Source: Curtobacterium sp. L6-1
Lineage (GTDB): Bacteria; Actinomycetota; Actinomycetes; Actinomycetales; Microbacteriaceae
Direction of reading: 5' to 3'
Length of the DNA stretch: 64,000 nucleotides
NCBI RefSeq assembly: GCF_018885305.1
Contig: NZ_CP076544.1
Location: forward strand, 2,542,001-2,606,000
The notes under the pieces are model-generated. The model was not told where the DNA came from. It made no database searches and saw only the letters and a program-made list of their open reading frames with translations. A program made the position numbers and the translations under genes. Position 1 is the stretch's first letter. Every line of letters starts with the position of its first letter. Positions 18,042-28,165 of the stretch are shown in pieces.

Positions 18042-18928
18042 AGCGCCATCCCGGTCGCACCGCCCACCGTCAGCGTCGTCCCCGACGTGTACGACGACTC
18101 GGGGCTGGCCAGGTGGACGTAGGCGCTCGCGACCTCCACCGGCTGTGCGGGTCGGCCGAACGGGGTGTCCTGCCCGTAGGCCGCGATCTCGTCGCCGGGG
18201 TAGCTGATCGGCTGCAGCGGCGTCCACACCGGCCCGGGCACGACGGTGTTGGCCCGGATGCCCTTCGCCGCGAGCTGCCGCGCGAGACCGTACGTGTACG
18301 TGATGATCGCCGCCTTGGTGGCCGCGTAGTCGATCATCCGGTCCTGCGGGGCGTACGCCGAGACCGAGCTCGTCGTGACGATCGCGCTGCCGGGCGCCAG
18401 GTGCGGGACCGCCGCCCGGGTGAGCCAGAACAGCGAGTACAGGTTGACCTTCACGGTGCGGTCGAAGTCCTCGGTGCTCTGCTGCGTGATGTCCTCGTGC
18501 ACCTGCTGGTGACCGGCCACGAGGGTCAGCACGTCGAGTCCCCCGAGCTGGTCGACGGCCGAGCTGACGAGTTCCGCGCAGAAGGACTCGTCCGTCAGGT
18601 CACCGGGCAACATCACGGCGGTGCGGCCGAGGTCGGCGATCAGGTCACGGACCTCGGTGAGGTCCTCGAGCTCCTCGGGCAGGCTGGTGAGGGCGACGTC
18701 CGCGCCCTCCTTCGCCATCGCGATCGCGGCGGCGCGCCCGATCCCGGAGTCCGCCCCGGTGACGAGGACGCGGAGTCCGCGCATCCGGCCGGTGCCCTGG
18801 TAGCTCGTCTCGCCGTGGTCGGCTGGCGGGTCGAGGTCGGCGGCTCGTCCGGAGCCCTCCTGCGTCTGCGCGGGGAACGGCGGACGGGCGTACTGCTCAC
18901 GAGGGTCCTGCTTGTCGAGCTGGCTCAT
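18038..18928 (-). CDS. SDR-family oxidoreductase (general-stress YghA-like)
   Basis: 296 aa, the extended SDR type with a 50-residue N-terminal arm (REQYARPPFPAQTQEG) seen in YghA and GSP39-like proteins. NAD(P) motif TGADSGIG (about 58-65), catalytic Ser in TSSVSAY, and YAATK for Tyr-Lys. Homologues are general-stress aldehyde or ketone reductases of unclear substrate. Its coupling to ligD suggests expression together under DNA-damaging or starvation conditions (inference). Confidence 0.85.
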   Translation of the reverse strand: MSQLDKQDPREQYARPPFPAQTQEGSGRAADLDPPADHGETSYQGTGRMRGLRVLVTGADSGIGRAAAIAMAKEGADVALTSLPEELEDLTEVRDLIADLGRTAVMLPGDLTDESFCAELVSSAVDQLGGLDVLTLVAGHQQVHEDITQQSTEDFDRTVKVNLYSLFWLTRAAVPHLAPGSAIVTTSSVSAYAPQDRMIDYAATKAAIITYTYGLARQLAAKGIRANTVVPGPVWTPLQPISYPGDEIAAYGQDTPFGRPAQPVEVASAYVHLASPESSYTSGTTLTVGGATGMAL

Positions 18929-18965
18929 GGTCCCATCGTGCTCGCGGTCCCGGGTGGCCGGTCCA

Positions 18966-19004
18966 GGAGGCGCGCGGTCCGTGGCGGACGCGGGTCGCGC
19001 CTCC
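18966..19004. terminator. GGAGGCGCG-type hairpin
   Basis: GGAGGCGCG (18966-18974) pairs with CGCGCCTCC (18996-19004); the loop contains a further GTCCG/CGGAC pairing. A member of the genome-wide palindromic family. It lies between the SDR start and the downstream end of the membrane-protein gene. Confidence 0.6.
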
Positions 19005-19030
19005 CGGCTGCTGCGGTCCGCCGGCCGGAC

Positions 19031-19076
19031 CTGTCAGCCAGGAGGCACCGGCCCTGTCAGCCAAGAGGCGCCGGCC
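19031..19076. repeat. Two tandem 23-bp imperfect repeats
   Basis: 19031-19053 and 19054-19076 are directly adjacent and differ at two positions; each begins CTGTCAGCCA. They start immediately beyond the stop codon (19079) of the minus-strand gene, and each copy contains a TCAG like the one at the stop. Confidence 0.75.
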
Positions 19077-19078
19077 CG

Positions 19079-19609
19079 TCAGGCCGCCACCGTCGGCCGC
19101 ACCGGCGCGTCGAGGAGCCGTCGGACCGCCTGCCGCTGCCCGGACCAGCGTGCTGCGTCGACGACCGAGGCGGCGCCCCACAGGCCGGCGAGCAGCCAGT
19201 GCGTCGGGTCGCTCGTGACGGCGGAGACAGCCCAGAGCACGGCGATGCCCGCTGCGGCCCAGGTGCCGACGAGCGCCCGCACCACGTCCTCCTGGTACTG
19301 CCGCACCCGCGGACGCCAGACCGCGTCCGGCACCTCGTCCGGCACGCGGCGGTCCTGCACCCAGCCCCGGGTCGCACGGACCGCGACACGACCACCGCGC
19401 GCCCACCACCGGCGCAGCTGCACCACCGGCAGGACCACGGCGAGCGCCGCCCCGAGCACGACCACCGTCACCCAGGGGAACGGCCCGTCGACGACCAGAC
19501 CGACGCCGACTCCCGTCAGCGCCCCGAGGACCGCGTGCGCCGCCAGAGTCCACCACGCGACCGCGTCGAGTCGGTCGTCGTCCGTCCGCTCCGGCTGATC
19601 CCCCGTCAT
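19079..19609 (-). CDS. Hypothetical membrane protein
   Basis: 176 aa with four predicted helices in two pairs (AVAWWTLAAHAVLGALTGVG, WVTVVVLGAALAVVLPVV, then ALVGTWAAAGIAVLWAVS and HWLLAGLWGAASVVDAA) separated by a basic, Trp-containing cytosolic loop. No family recognised. TACCGT lies 8 nt before the ATG, suggesting a leaderless or nearly leaderless start. Divergent from ku. Confidence 0.65.
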   Translation of the reverse strand: MTGDQPERTDDDRLDAVAWWTLAAHAVLGALTGVGVGLVVDGPFPWVTVVVLGAALAVVLPVVQLRRWWARGGRVAVRATRGWVQDRRVPDEVPDAVWRPRVRQYQEDVVRALVGTWAAAGIAVLWAVSAVTSDPTHWLLAGLWGAASVVDAARWSGQRQAVRRLLDAPVRPTVAA

Positions 19610-19703
19610 GCGACGAGACGGTACGCCTGGGGAGAGCGTTCCGCACCTGCCGATCCCCTCAGAACTGGACGCGCTCCCGCAGCGACACGGGCACGATGTC
19701 CCC

Positions 19704-20795
19704 ATGAGGTCGATCTGGAAGGGCTCCATCGCGTTCGGGCTCGTCAACGTGCCGATCAAGGTGTACGCGGCGACCGAGACGCACGACGTCTCCCTGCACC
19801 AGATCCACGACGAGGACAAGGCGCGCATCAGGTACAAGCGGGTCTGCGAGCTCGGGCACGAGGTCGAGTACGGCGACATCCAGAAGGCCTACGACGACGG
19901 CGAGAAGACCGTGGTGCTCACCTCGGACGACTTCAAGCAGCTGCCGCAGGAACAGTCGCACGAGATCGAGGTGCTCGAGTTCGTGCCCGTCGACCAGGTC
20001 GACCCGATGATGTTCGAGAAGACGTACTACCTGGAGCCCGACTCCCGCTCCCCGAAGGCCTACGTGCTGCTCCGGAAGACGCTCGAGCAGACCGACAGGT
20101 TGGCGATCGTGCAGTTCACGCTCCGGCAGAAGACTCGGCTCGGGGTCCTCCGCGTGCACGACGACGTGCTGCTGCTGCAGGGGCTCCTGTGGGGCGACGA
20201 GGTGCGTGCGGCGGACTTCAAGGCCCTCGACACCTCGGTGAAGGTCAGCGCGAACGAGCTGAAGATGTCGTCCTCGCTCGTGGAGAGCATGTCGACGGAC
20301 TTCGACCCGGACCGCTACACCGACGAGTACCAGGAGGAGCTGCAGCAGCTCATCGACGCCAAGCTCGAGGCCGGCGACGACGTCGACACGGCGGCCACGT
20401 TCGGCGAGGACACGGCCGACGAGGACGACGACACGGGTGGGGACGTCATCGACCTGATGGCTGCGCTGCGCGCATCCGTCGACAAGAAGCGGACGGGAGG
20501 CTCGGGGTCGCGTTCGTCCTCCGGCGCTCGGTCCTCGTCCGGGTCGCGGTCGTCGTCGTCCGGGTCGCGGTCGTCGTCGTCCGGTGACGACGCGGACCAG
20601 GCCCCCGCGGAGAAGGCACCGGCCGAGAAGGCCCCGGCGAAGAAGACACCGGCGAAGAAGGCCCCGGCGAAGAAGGCACCGGCGAGGAAGACCACCACGG
20701 CGAAGGCCTCCGCGAAGGGATCGGCTGCCGAGGAGGCGCCGACGAAGAAGTCGCCCGCTCGGAAGACCGCCGCCGCGCAGAAGCGCGCGGGCTGA
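19704..20795 (+). CDS. ku: Non-homologous end joining protein Ku
   Basis: 363 aa. The Ku core (about 1-255) starts MRSIWKGSIAFGLVNVPIK and holds LEFVPVDQVDPMMFEKTYYL, YVLLRKTLEQT and the C-terminal DPDRYTDEYQEEL. It forms the homodimeric ring that binds DNA ends and recruits LigD. The last 100 residues are low complexity: Ser/Arg repeats, then Ala/Pro/Lys motifs such as PAKKAPAKK. Such Lys-rich tails in actinobacterial Ku help DNA binding and end bridging. ATG 19704 matches the conserved family N-terminus. Confidence 0.95.
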   Translation: MRSIWKGSIAFGLVNVPIKVYAATETHDVSLHQIHDEDKARIRYKRVCELGHEVEYGDIQKAYDDGEKTVVLTSDDFKQLPQEQSHEIEVLEFVPVDQVDPMMFEKTYYLEPDSRSPKAYVLLRKTLEQTDRLAIVQFTLRQKTRLGVLRVHDDVLLLQGLLWGDEVRAADFKALDTSVKVSANELKMSSSLVESMSTDFDPDRYTDEYQEELQQLIDAKLEAGDDVDTAATFGEDTADEDDDTGGDVIDLMAALRASVDKKRTGGSGSRSSSGARSSSGSRSSSSGSRSSSSGDDADQAPAEKAPAEKAPAKKTPAKKAPAKKAPARKTTTAKASAKGSAAEEAPTKKSPARKTAAAQKRAG

Positions 20796-20837
20796 GGACC
20801 AGCGGCCACTCCGTCGTGCGCGCGGTCCGATCGGCGC

Positions 20838-21368
20838 TCAGTCCGTCGTGCGGTCGCGCCCCGGCGCGGCCGCCAGGACGCGGAGCCGGTCGAACACGTC
20901 GGCGTGCGCCGAGCGGAGTGCTGGCCAGCGGGCCTCCAGGTCGAACCGTGCCGGGTCCGGCACCGCGACCGCGAAGCCGTGCTGCGCCCGTGGGACGGGG
21001 TCGCCGGGCAGGCGGAGCTCCTGGATGAACGCTCCGGTGTCACCGTCGAACGTCAGGGTGTGTGCCGCCACGTTGCTGTCCCAGTCGATGGACGGCCACG
21101 ACATGAACGCGACGTGCCGCAGGGGTCCGGACGGGTCGGTCGCCGAGACGTGGCAGCCGTGGTGGTCCTCGCCGGGCGAGAGGATCTTGTACGTCCCGTT
21201 GTCGAGCAGGGCGAGGAGCGCTTCGTCGAAGGGCTTCGGGCCGTACATCGCGGTGTAGCGGAGGGCCAGGACGGCGACGGGGCGGCCGAGCGGGACGGCG
21301 ACCGTGGCACGGGGGACGTCGGCGGACCGGGCGGTGTCAGTCGGGGTGTGGGTGTGTTCGGTGGGCAT
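20838..21368 (-). CDS. Hypothetical protein
   Basis: 176 aa, soluble, mixed alpha/beta, no domain recognised. Notable stretches are ALRYTAMYGPKPFDEALLALLDNGTYKILSPGED, HVAFMSWPSIDW and GAFIQELRLPGDPVPRAQHGFAVAVPD. No signal peptide or membrane helix. GGGAGGAG with 4-nt spacing precedes the ATG at 21368, a strong ribosome site that decides this start over the longer frame upstream. Confidence 0.6.
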   Translation of the reverse strand: MPTEHTHTPTDTARSADVPRATVAVPLGRPVAVLALRYTAMYGPKPFDEALLALLDNGTYKILSPGEDHHGCHVSATDPSGPLRHVAFMSWPSIDWDSNVAAHTLTFDGDTGAFIQELRLPGDPVPRAQHGFAVAVPDPARFDLEARWPALRSAHADVFDRLRVLAAAPGRDRTTD

Positions 21369-21601
21369 GGGGCTCCTCCCTGGGCGGTGGCGGGGTCTCG
21401 TGTCCGGGTGGGCCGCCGTCGCGGTGGTCGGCGCTGTGGTCGTCCTCGATCGTGCCGACCTCGCCTGGGACGTCGGTGGAGCGGAGGCGAGGATCTCCTC
21501 AGGCCCGTCGGCGACTGCCGGGCGGCCCGGCGTCCCGACGACGGGCGCCTGGTCCCGCCGCCGACATGCGCGTGTAACACGACCGGCGCGACACTGGACG
21601 A
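21369..21601. other. Intergenic divergent control region
   Basis: 233 bp between a minus-strand hypothetical gene and the plus-strand ABM protein. Neither a clear palindrome nor a convincing -35/-10 pair is visible; promoters for both genes must lie here. Confidence 0.4.
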
Positions 21602-22204
21602 ATGACTCCACAAGAGCCAGGGAGCCTGCAATCGTCACCCGAGACCGCCGGCCCGCCCGTCACCGTGTCCATCACCCGCCTCGTCGAACCCGACCGCATC
21701 CCGGAGGTCACCCGCTGGGTGCAGTCCGGCGTGAACCTCGCGAACCGCTACCCGGGATTCCTCGGCTCGGGATGGGTGCGTTCGACCGCGCGGTCACGGG
21801 AGTGGCACATGCTCTACCGGTTCGCCGACCACGACTCCCTGACCACGTGGGAGAACTCCGACGACCGGCTGCGGTGGCTCGACCTGGGCCGGGACCTCGT
21901 CGTCGAGTCGCGGATCGAGAAGCGCACCGGCATCGAGGGGTGGTTCGACGTCCCGCAGGACGCTCCGGCGTCGACCGCTCCCCCGCGGTGGAAGCAGGCC
22001 GTGAGCATCTGGCTCGGGTTCTTCCCGGTGAACCTCGTGTTCACGGTCCTGGTCGGGTGGCTCCTGCCGTCCTTCGCGGGCCTCGCGGCGCTGCCCCGGG
22101 TGCTCATCACGACGCTGGTGCTGACGCCGATCATGACCTTCTGGGTGCTGCCGTTCGTCACGAAGCTCATCCGCCCGTGGCTGCTGGCGCCGCCCCGGGC
22201 CTGA
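21602..22204 (+). CDS. ABM-domain protein with two C-terminal membrane helices
   Basis: 200 aa. Residues 18-105 form an antibiotic-biosynthesis-monooxygenase-like ferredoxin fold (VTVSITRLVEPDRIPEVTRWV, NRYPGFLGSGWVRS, WHMLYRFADHDSLTTWENSDDR). Two hydrophobic helices follow (about 132-155 and 160-188). This membrane-anchored ABM layout is widespread in bacteria; the function is unknown, and heme or quinone chemistry is possible by family analogy. Convergent with ppx. Confidence 0.75.
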   Translation: MTPQEPGSLQSSPETAGPPVTVSITRLVEPDRIPEVTRWVQSGVNLANRYPGFLGSGWVRSTARSREWHMLYRFADHDSLTTWENSDDRLRWLDLGRDLVVESRIEKRTGIEGWFDVPQDAPASTAPPRWKQAVSIWLGFFPVNLVFTVLVGWLLPSFAGLAALPRVLITTLVLTPIMTFWVLPFVTKLIRPWLLAPPRA

Positions 22205-22270
22205 CCCGGGGCCGGCGCAGCCCGGGCGCTCGGCCTCGACGACGGCCCGACCGCGGCGTCCCGGAGGGTC

Positions 22271-23206
22271 CTACCCGAGCACCGACAGCTGGTCGAGCCG
22301 CTCGAGGATGACGCCCTCCCGGAGCGCCCAAGGGCAGATCTCGAGCGACGGCAGGTCGAAGATGTCCAGGCACGCCTCGGCGACGAGCGCTCCCGGCACG
22401 ACCTGGTGCGCCCGACTCGGGGACACCCCCGGCAGCGTCACGAGCTCGTCGACGCCCATGGTGAGCAGCGACGGCAGCTTCTCGCGCAGGACCGCCCCGT
22501 CGAGCACCCGCGGGACGAGCGCCCCGGCCGCGGACGGTGCCGCGCCGCAGATCCGGGCGATCGACCGGAACGTCTTCGAGGTCGCGACCGCCCGGTCCGG
22601 CGCCCCGGACCGCAGCAGCCGACCGGCGTCGCGGGCGATCTCCACCCGGATCTCGTGGCGGATGCGCCGGACGTCGTCCTCGGAGGGCGTGCCGGTGGCG
22701 GCGAACGAGCGCGCGAGCCGGGCGGCGCCGATCGGCATGGACCACGCGACGTCGGGCGCTTCGTCCGCGCCGCCGGCGATCTCGAGCGATCCGCCGCCGA
22801 TGTCGAACACGGCGAGGCGTCCGGCGGACCACCCGAACCAGCGGCGGACGGCCAGGAAGGTGAGGCGGGCCTCGTCGGACCCGGAGAGCACGGCGAGTTC
22901 GACGCCGGTCCGCTCCTGCACGTGGGCGAGCACGGCGTCGGAGTTGACCGCGTCGCGGACGGCCGAGGTCGCGAAGCCGAGCATGTCCTCGCACCCGCGG
23001 TCCTCGGCGACGCGGACGGACTGCGCGACGAAGTCGGTCAGCGCGTCGATCCCGACCTGCGTGACCGAACCCCGGTCGTCCAGGTGCTCGGCGAGCCGCA
23101 GCGCCTGCTTGAACGAGGACGCCGGCAGCGGCGCCGCACCCCCGTGGGCGTCGACGACGAGCAGGTGACCGGTGTTCGAACCGATGTCGAGGACTCCGAC
23201 GCGCAT
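22271..23206 (-). CDS. Ppx/GppA exopolyphosphatase family protein
   Basis: 311 aa, the short actinobacterial Ppx/GppA form (ASKHA fold only). N-terminal phosphate loop [16 protein letters not shown], central [29 protein letters not shown] and C-terminal [12 protein letters not shown]. It hydrolyses polyphosphate or (p)ppGpp-pathway pentaphosphate; which one is not clear. TAGCGT lies 6 nt before the ATG (23218-23213), so the mRNA is probably leaderless. Confidence 0.88.
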   Translation of the reverse strand: MRVGVLDIGSNTGHLLVVDAHGGAAPLPASSFKQALRLAEHLDDRGSVTQVGIDALTDFVAQSVRVAEDRGCEDMLGFATSAVRDAVNSDAVLAHVQERTGVELAVLSGSDEARLTFLAVRRWFGWSAGRLAVFDIGGGSLEIAGGADEAPDVAWSMPIGAARLARSFAATGTPSEDDVRRIRHEIRVEIARDAGRLLRSGAPDRAVATSKTFRSIARICGAAPSAAGALVPRVLDGAVLREKLPSLLTMGVDELVTLPGVSPSRAHQVVPGALVAEACLDIFDLPSLEICPWALREGVILERLDQLSVLG

Positions 23207-23277
23207 GCCACCACGCTAGTGGCGCTCCCGCGCCGCGTGGAACGGCCGGGAGGCACGGCACACCGCCACTCCGTCGG

Positions 23278-23305
23278 CCCCGGCCGGTCGGTGGGCCGGC
23301 CGGGG
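23278..23305 (-). terminator. 10-bp hairpin after the MFS efflux gene
   Basis: CCCCGGCCGG (23278-23287) pairs with CCGGCCGGGG (23296-23305), 13 bp beyond the MFS stop codon at 23319. Confidence 0.65.
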
Positions 23306-23318
23306 TACCGACAGGCCG

Positions 23319-25657
<2,339 letters not shown>

Positions 25658-25665
25658 CGAGCAAG

Positions 25666-25694
25666 AATTGCACTCCCGAGCGGACAGTGCAATT
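25666..25694. promoter_or_regulatory. TetR operator candidate
   Basis: Perfect 8-bp arms AATTGCAC (25666-25673) and GTGCAATT (25687-25694) with a 13-bp spacer, immediately upstream of the TetR gene and the most AT-rich stretch nearby. TTGCAC on the minus strand (25692-25687) could be the -35 box, so binding would block the promoter. Confidence 0.7.
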
Positions 25695-25733
25695 CAGCGT
25701 GGGAGATTCCCAGCGAGGCGACCGGCAGCGGAG

Positions 25734-26216
25734 TCAGAGCGTCTTCGCGAAGCAGTACGACCAGGGCATCGTCTCGGCGTACGGCTCGTACACGTCGATA
25801 CGGTCCCACCCGGTCTTCTCGTAGAGCGCGACGGCCTCGGGCTGCTTGTCCCCGGTCTGCAGGATCAACCGCTCGGCACCCTGCTCGCGACCGACCCGGG
25901 CGCACTCGTCGAGCAGCGCCGTCGCCGCACCCTTGCCCCGCGCCGCGGCGAGGACGATGAGGCGCTTCAGCTCGATCTCGTCCCCGAGGCGACGGACCGC
26001 GATGTGCCCGAGCACCGTGCCGTCCTCGTCCACGGCGAGCAGGGAGGTCACGACGCTCGACGGGTCGACCGCCAGCACGCGGTTGCGCTCGGCGCTCACC
26101 TCGGGCGCCTCGCCCGGGTTCCCGTCGCCGTAGCGCTCGTGCATCTCCTCGTCCATGGTGGCGCGGAGCGCGACACCGCGCGGGTCTTCCCAGGGGACGC
26201 GTTCGATGGTGATCAC
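25734..26216 (-). CDS. GNAT-family N-acetyltransferase
   Basis: 160 aa single GNAT domain: LLAVDEDGTVLGHIAVRRL strands, IELKRLIVLAAARGKGAATALLDE with the acetyl-CoA loop, and AVALYEKTGWDRI near the end. The acceptor substrate is unknown. GTG 26216 gives the expected family length. Confidence 0.8.
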   Translation of the reverse strand: MITIERVPWEDPRGVALRATMDEEMHERYGDGNPGEAPEVSAERNRVLAVDPSSVVTSLLAVDEDGTVLGHIAVRRLGDEIELKRLIVLAAARGKGAATALLDECARVGREQGAERLILQTGDKQPEAVALYEKTGWDRIDVYEPYAETMPWSYCFAKTL

Positions 26217-26268
26217 GAGGAACCATCTTGGCACTGCCGGGAGCGCTCGGCCTCCGGCAGGGCAGGTT

Positions 26269-26961
26269 TCAGGACATCGCCGACCCGGCCTCGAGTGCGC
26301 CGATCGGGCTGTCGTCGAGGTCGGCGAGCAGTGCCGCCGCGTCGTCGTAGACCGCTGCCGCACCGGCACCGCGGAGCTCGTCGCCGCCGATGCCGCCCGT
26401 CATCACGCCGATGCAGGTCACGCCGACACGTCCCGAGGACTCGACGTCCCACATCGCGTCACCGACCATGACCGCGTGGTCGGCGTCGACACCGGCCCGC
26501 TCGAGCGCGATCCGGACGATGCCCGGGTCCGGCTTCGCCTGCTCGACGTCCTCGCCGCTCGTCACCACGCTGACCCACTCGTCGGCGTCGAGCAGGTCGA
26601 GCAGGCGGTCGAGTTCGTTCTGCGGCGCACTCGTGGCGAGCACGACGGCGTGGCCCCGGGCAGCGACCGCGGCGAGCAGCTCGCGGGCGCCCGGCAGCAG
26701 CCGCAGCTGGGGCATGTGCTCCGAGTAGAACGCGGTGTGGAACTGCTTCGCGGTGTCGCGGACCTCGTCGGACGCGTCGGGCAGCAGGTCCTCGAGGAGC
26801 ATCGACGAGTCCATGCCGATCGCGCGGTGCACCCGCCACGCGTCGACCGACTCCCCCACCGCCCGGAAGGCCCGCCACCAGGCGTCGATGTGGGCGTAGT
26901 TCGAGTCGGCGAGCGTGCCGTCGATGTCGAACAGGACGGCGGTGGTGGGGGTGTCGGGCAT
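26269..26961 (-). CDS. HAD-superfamily phosphatase (phosphoglycolate-phosphatase-like)
   Basis: 230 aa. Four HAD motifs: FDIDGTLAD (nucleophile Asp), ATSAPQNE, KPDPG and VGDAMWDVESS. The alpha-helical cap lies between residues about 20 and 95. It dephosphorylates a small phosphorylated metabolite, possibly 2-phosphoglycolate or a sugar phosphate. The gene stands alone; its mRNA must end before the GNAT gene, 52 bp away. Confidence 0.85.
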   Translation of the reverse strand: MPDTPTTAVLFDIDGTLADSNYAHIDAWWRAFRAVGESVDAWRVHRAIGMDSSMLLEDLLPDASDEVRDTAKQFHTAFYSEHMPQLRLLPGARELLAAVAARGHAVVLATSAPQNELDRLLDLLDADEWVSVVTSGEDVEQAKPDPGIVRIALERAGVDADHAVMVGDAMWDVESSGRVGVTCIGVMTGGIGGDELRGAGAAAVYDDAAALLADLDDSPIGALEAGSAMS

Positions 26962-27037
26962 GCGTCCACCCTGCTCCGCCACCGGCGACCGTCGGTCCAG
27001 GGTCACCCTGCGGGGTCGGATCGCGTGGCGACCCCAC

Positions 27038-27085
27038 GACGGACGGGAGGCCCGGTACCAGCTGGTACCGGGCCTCCCGTCCGTC
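27038..27085. terminator. 48-bp perfect palindrome without loop
   Basis: Each 24-nt arm is the exact reverse complement of the other (centre between 27061 and 27062). The arm begins GACGGACGGGAGGCCCGG and ends GTACCAG. It sits 25 bp downstream of the DUF3618 operon stop and upstream of the HAD gene. The largest member of the palindromic family; probably a terminator, but unusually long. Confidence 0.75.
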
Positions 27086-27110
27086 CCGGGGGACGTGGTG
27101 CAGGTGCGCG

Positions 27111-27716
27111 TCAGGCGTTGCGGACGTCGTCCGCGGACGACTGCGCGTGGTCCTTGACGTCGGACGCGGCGCCCTGCGCCTCGTCCTTGACCGTCTGGGC
27201 CGCGTCCTGCGCGGTGCCCTTGAGGTCCTGCGCGTGCTCCTTGGCGGCGTCGACGAGCGGGGCGCTGGCCTCCTTGGCCTGCTCCTTCGCCTTGTCGACG
27301 AGCGGTGCGGCCTTGTCCTTCAGCTCACCGGCGAGCTCCTCCTCCTTGGTGGAGGACGGCAGGAGCGACGACGCGAGCCAGCCGACACCGAAGGCGGTGA
27401 GGCCGACGGCGAGGGGGTTGCCCTTGGCCTTCTCGACCCCGCGCGACGCGGTGTCCTTGACGGAACCGACGGCGTCCGAGCCGGAGCCCGAGACGCTGGA
27501 GCGGGCCGAGTCGGCTGCGCCCATGACGGAGTCGCGAGCGCTGCCGGCAGCACCCATCACCGATTCACGGACGTCCTGGAACTTGCCCTTGACCTTCTCG
27601 GACTGGCGGTGGGCGATCTGCGACGGGCTCACCTTGTCGGCGAGGGCGTCGACGTCCGAGCCGAGTGCGCCACGGGTGCGCTCGATGTCGGCGCGGATCT
27701 CGTCTGGGGTGCTCAT
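27111..27716 (-). CDS. DUF3618 domain protein with amphipathic repeats
   Basis: 201 aa. DUF3618 at the N-terminus (MSTPDEIRADIERTRGALGSDVDALADKVSP); a hydrophobic segment around 100-120 (NPLAVGLTAFGVGWLASSLLP); then Ala/Lys/Asp heptad-like repeats (KDKAAPLVDKAKEQAKEA). Predicted helical, membrane-associated. Third gene of a coupled operon; its ATG shares one base with the holin-X stop (TGATG). The family occurs with phage-holin-like proteins in actinobacterial envelopes and its function is unknown. Confidence 0.8.
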   Translation of the reverse strand: MSTPDEIRADIERTRGALGSDVDALADKVSPSQIAHRQSEKVKGKFQDVRESVMGAAGSARDSVMGAADSARSSVSGSGSDAVGSVKDTASRGVEKAKGNPLAVGLTAFGVGWLASSLLPSSTKEEELAGELKDKAAPLVDKAKEQAKEASAPLVDAAKEHAQDLKGTAQDAAQTVKDEAQGAASDVKDHAQSSADDVRNA

Positions 27717-28165
27717 CAGTTCCTCCCGGTGTTGGGCTTGAGTGTCTCGGGGACTTCCTTGACGGTCTCGACCGTCTGCGGGGCACCGTTGATCTGCTTG
27801 ATCTCCTTGCGACCGCGCGAGGCGAGGATCGCGGCGGCGATGGCGTAGACGACGGCGATGATCACTGCGGACCAGGCGTTGCCGATGAGGTAGCCGAGGC
27901 CCCACCATGCGGCGATCGACAGGAACAGCAGGGCGAACAGGCCGGTGACGCCGGCCCCGCCGAACATGCCGGCACCCTTGCCCGCCTTCTTCGCGGAGTC
28001 GGTCAGCTCGGCCTTGGCGAGCGCGACCTCCTGGCGGAAGAGCGTCGAGAGGTCACGGGACACCTCGGAGAGCAGCTCACCGAGCGGCGTCGTCGCGGCG
28101 CGCTCCTGGGGGGTCGGCTGTCCGGGCACCGTCCGACCGGACGCGCCGGGGAACGGATCGGTCAT
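27716..28165 (-). CDS. Holin-X family (DUF1469-like) membrane protein
   Basis: 149 aa: a soluble N-terminal helix (PLGELLSEVSRDLSTLFRQEVALAKAEL), two membrane helices (AGVTGLFALLFLSIAAWWGLGYL, AWSAVIIAVVYAIAAAIL) and a Lys-rich tail. Named for similarity to phage holins, but in this context a housekeeping envelope protein rather than a phage gene. Coupled to both neighbours (ATGA upstream, TGATG downstream). Confidence 0.85.
   Translation of the reverse strand: MTDPFPGASGRTVPGQPTPQERAATTPLGELLSEVSRDLSTLFRQEVALAKAELTDSAKKAGKGAGMFGGAGVTGLFALLFLSIAAWWGLGYLIGNAWSAVIIAVVYAIAAAILASRGRKEIKQINGAPQTVETVKEVPETLKPNTGRN

Noticed and set aside
20490..20790. Repeat array in the ku tail as a CRISPR or minisatellite
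   Set aside because: Repeats are in-frame codons for Ala-Lys-Pro and Ser-Arg motifs typical of Ku tails, with no spacers.
27716..28165. Prophage holin
   Set aside because: The holin-like gene sits in a chromosomal operon with DUF3618; no other phage gene, integrase or att site is nearby.
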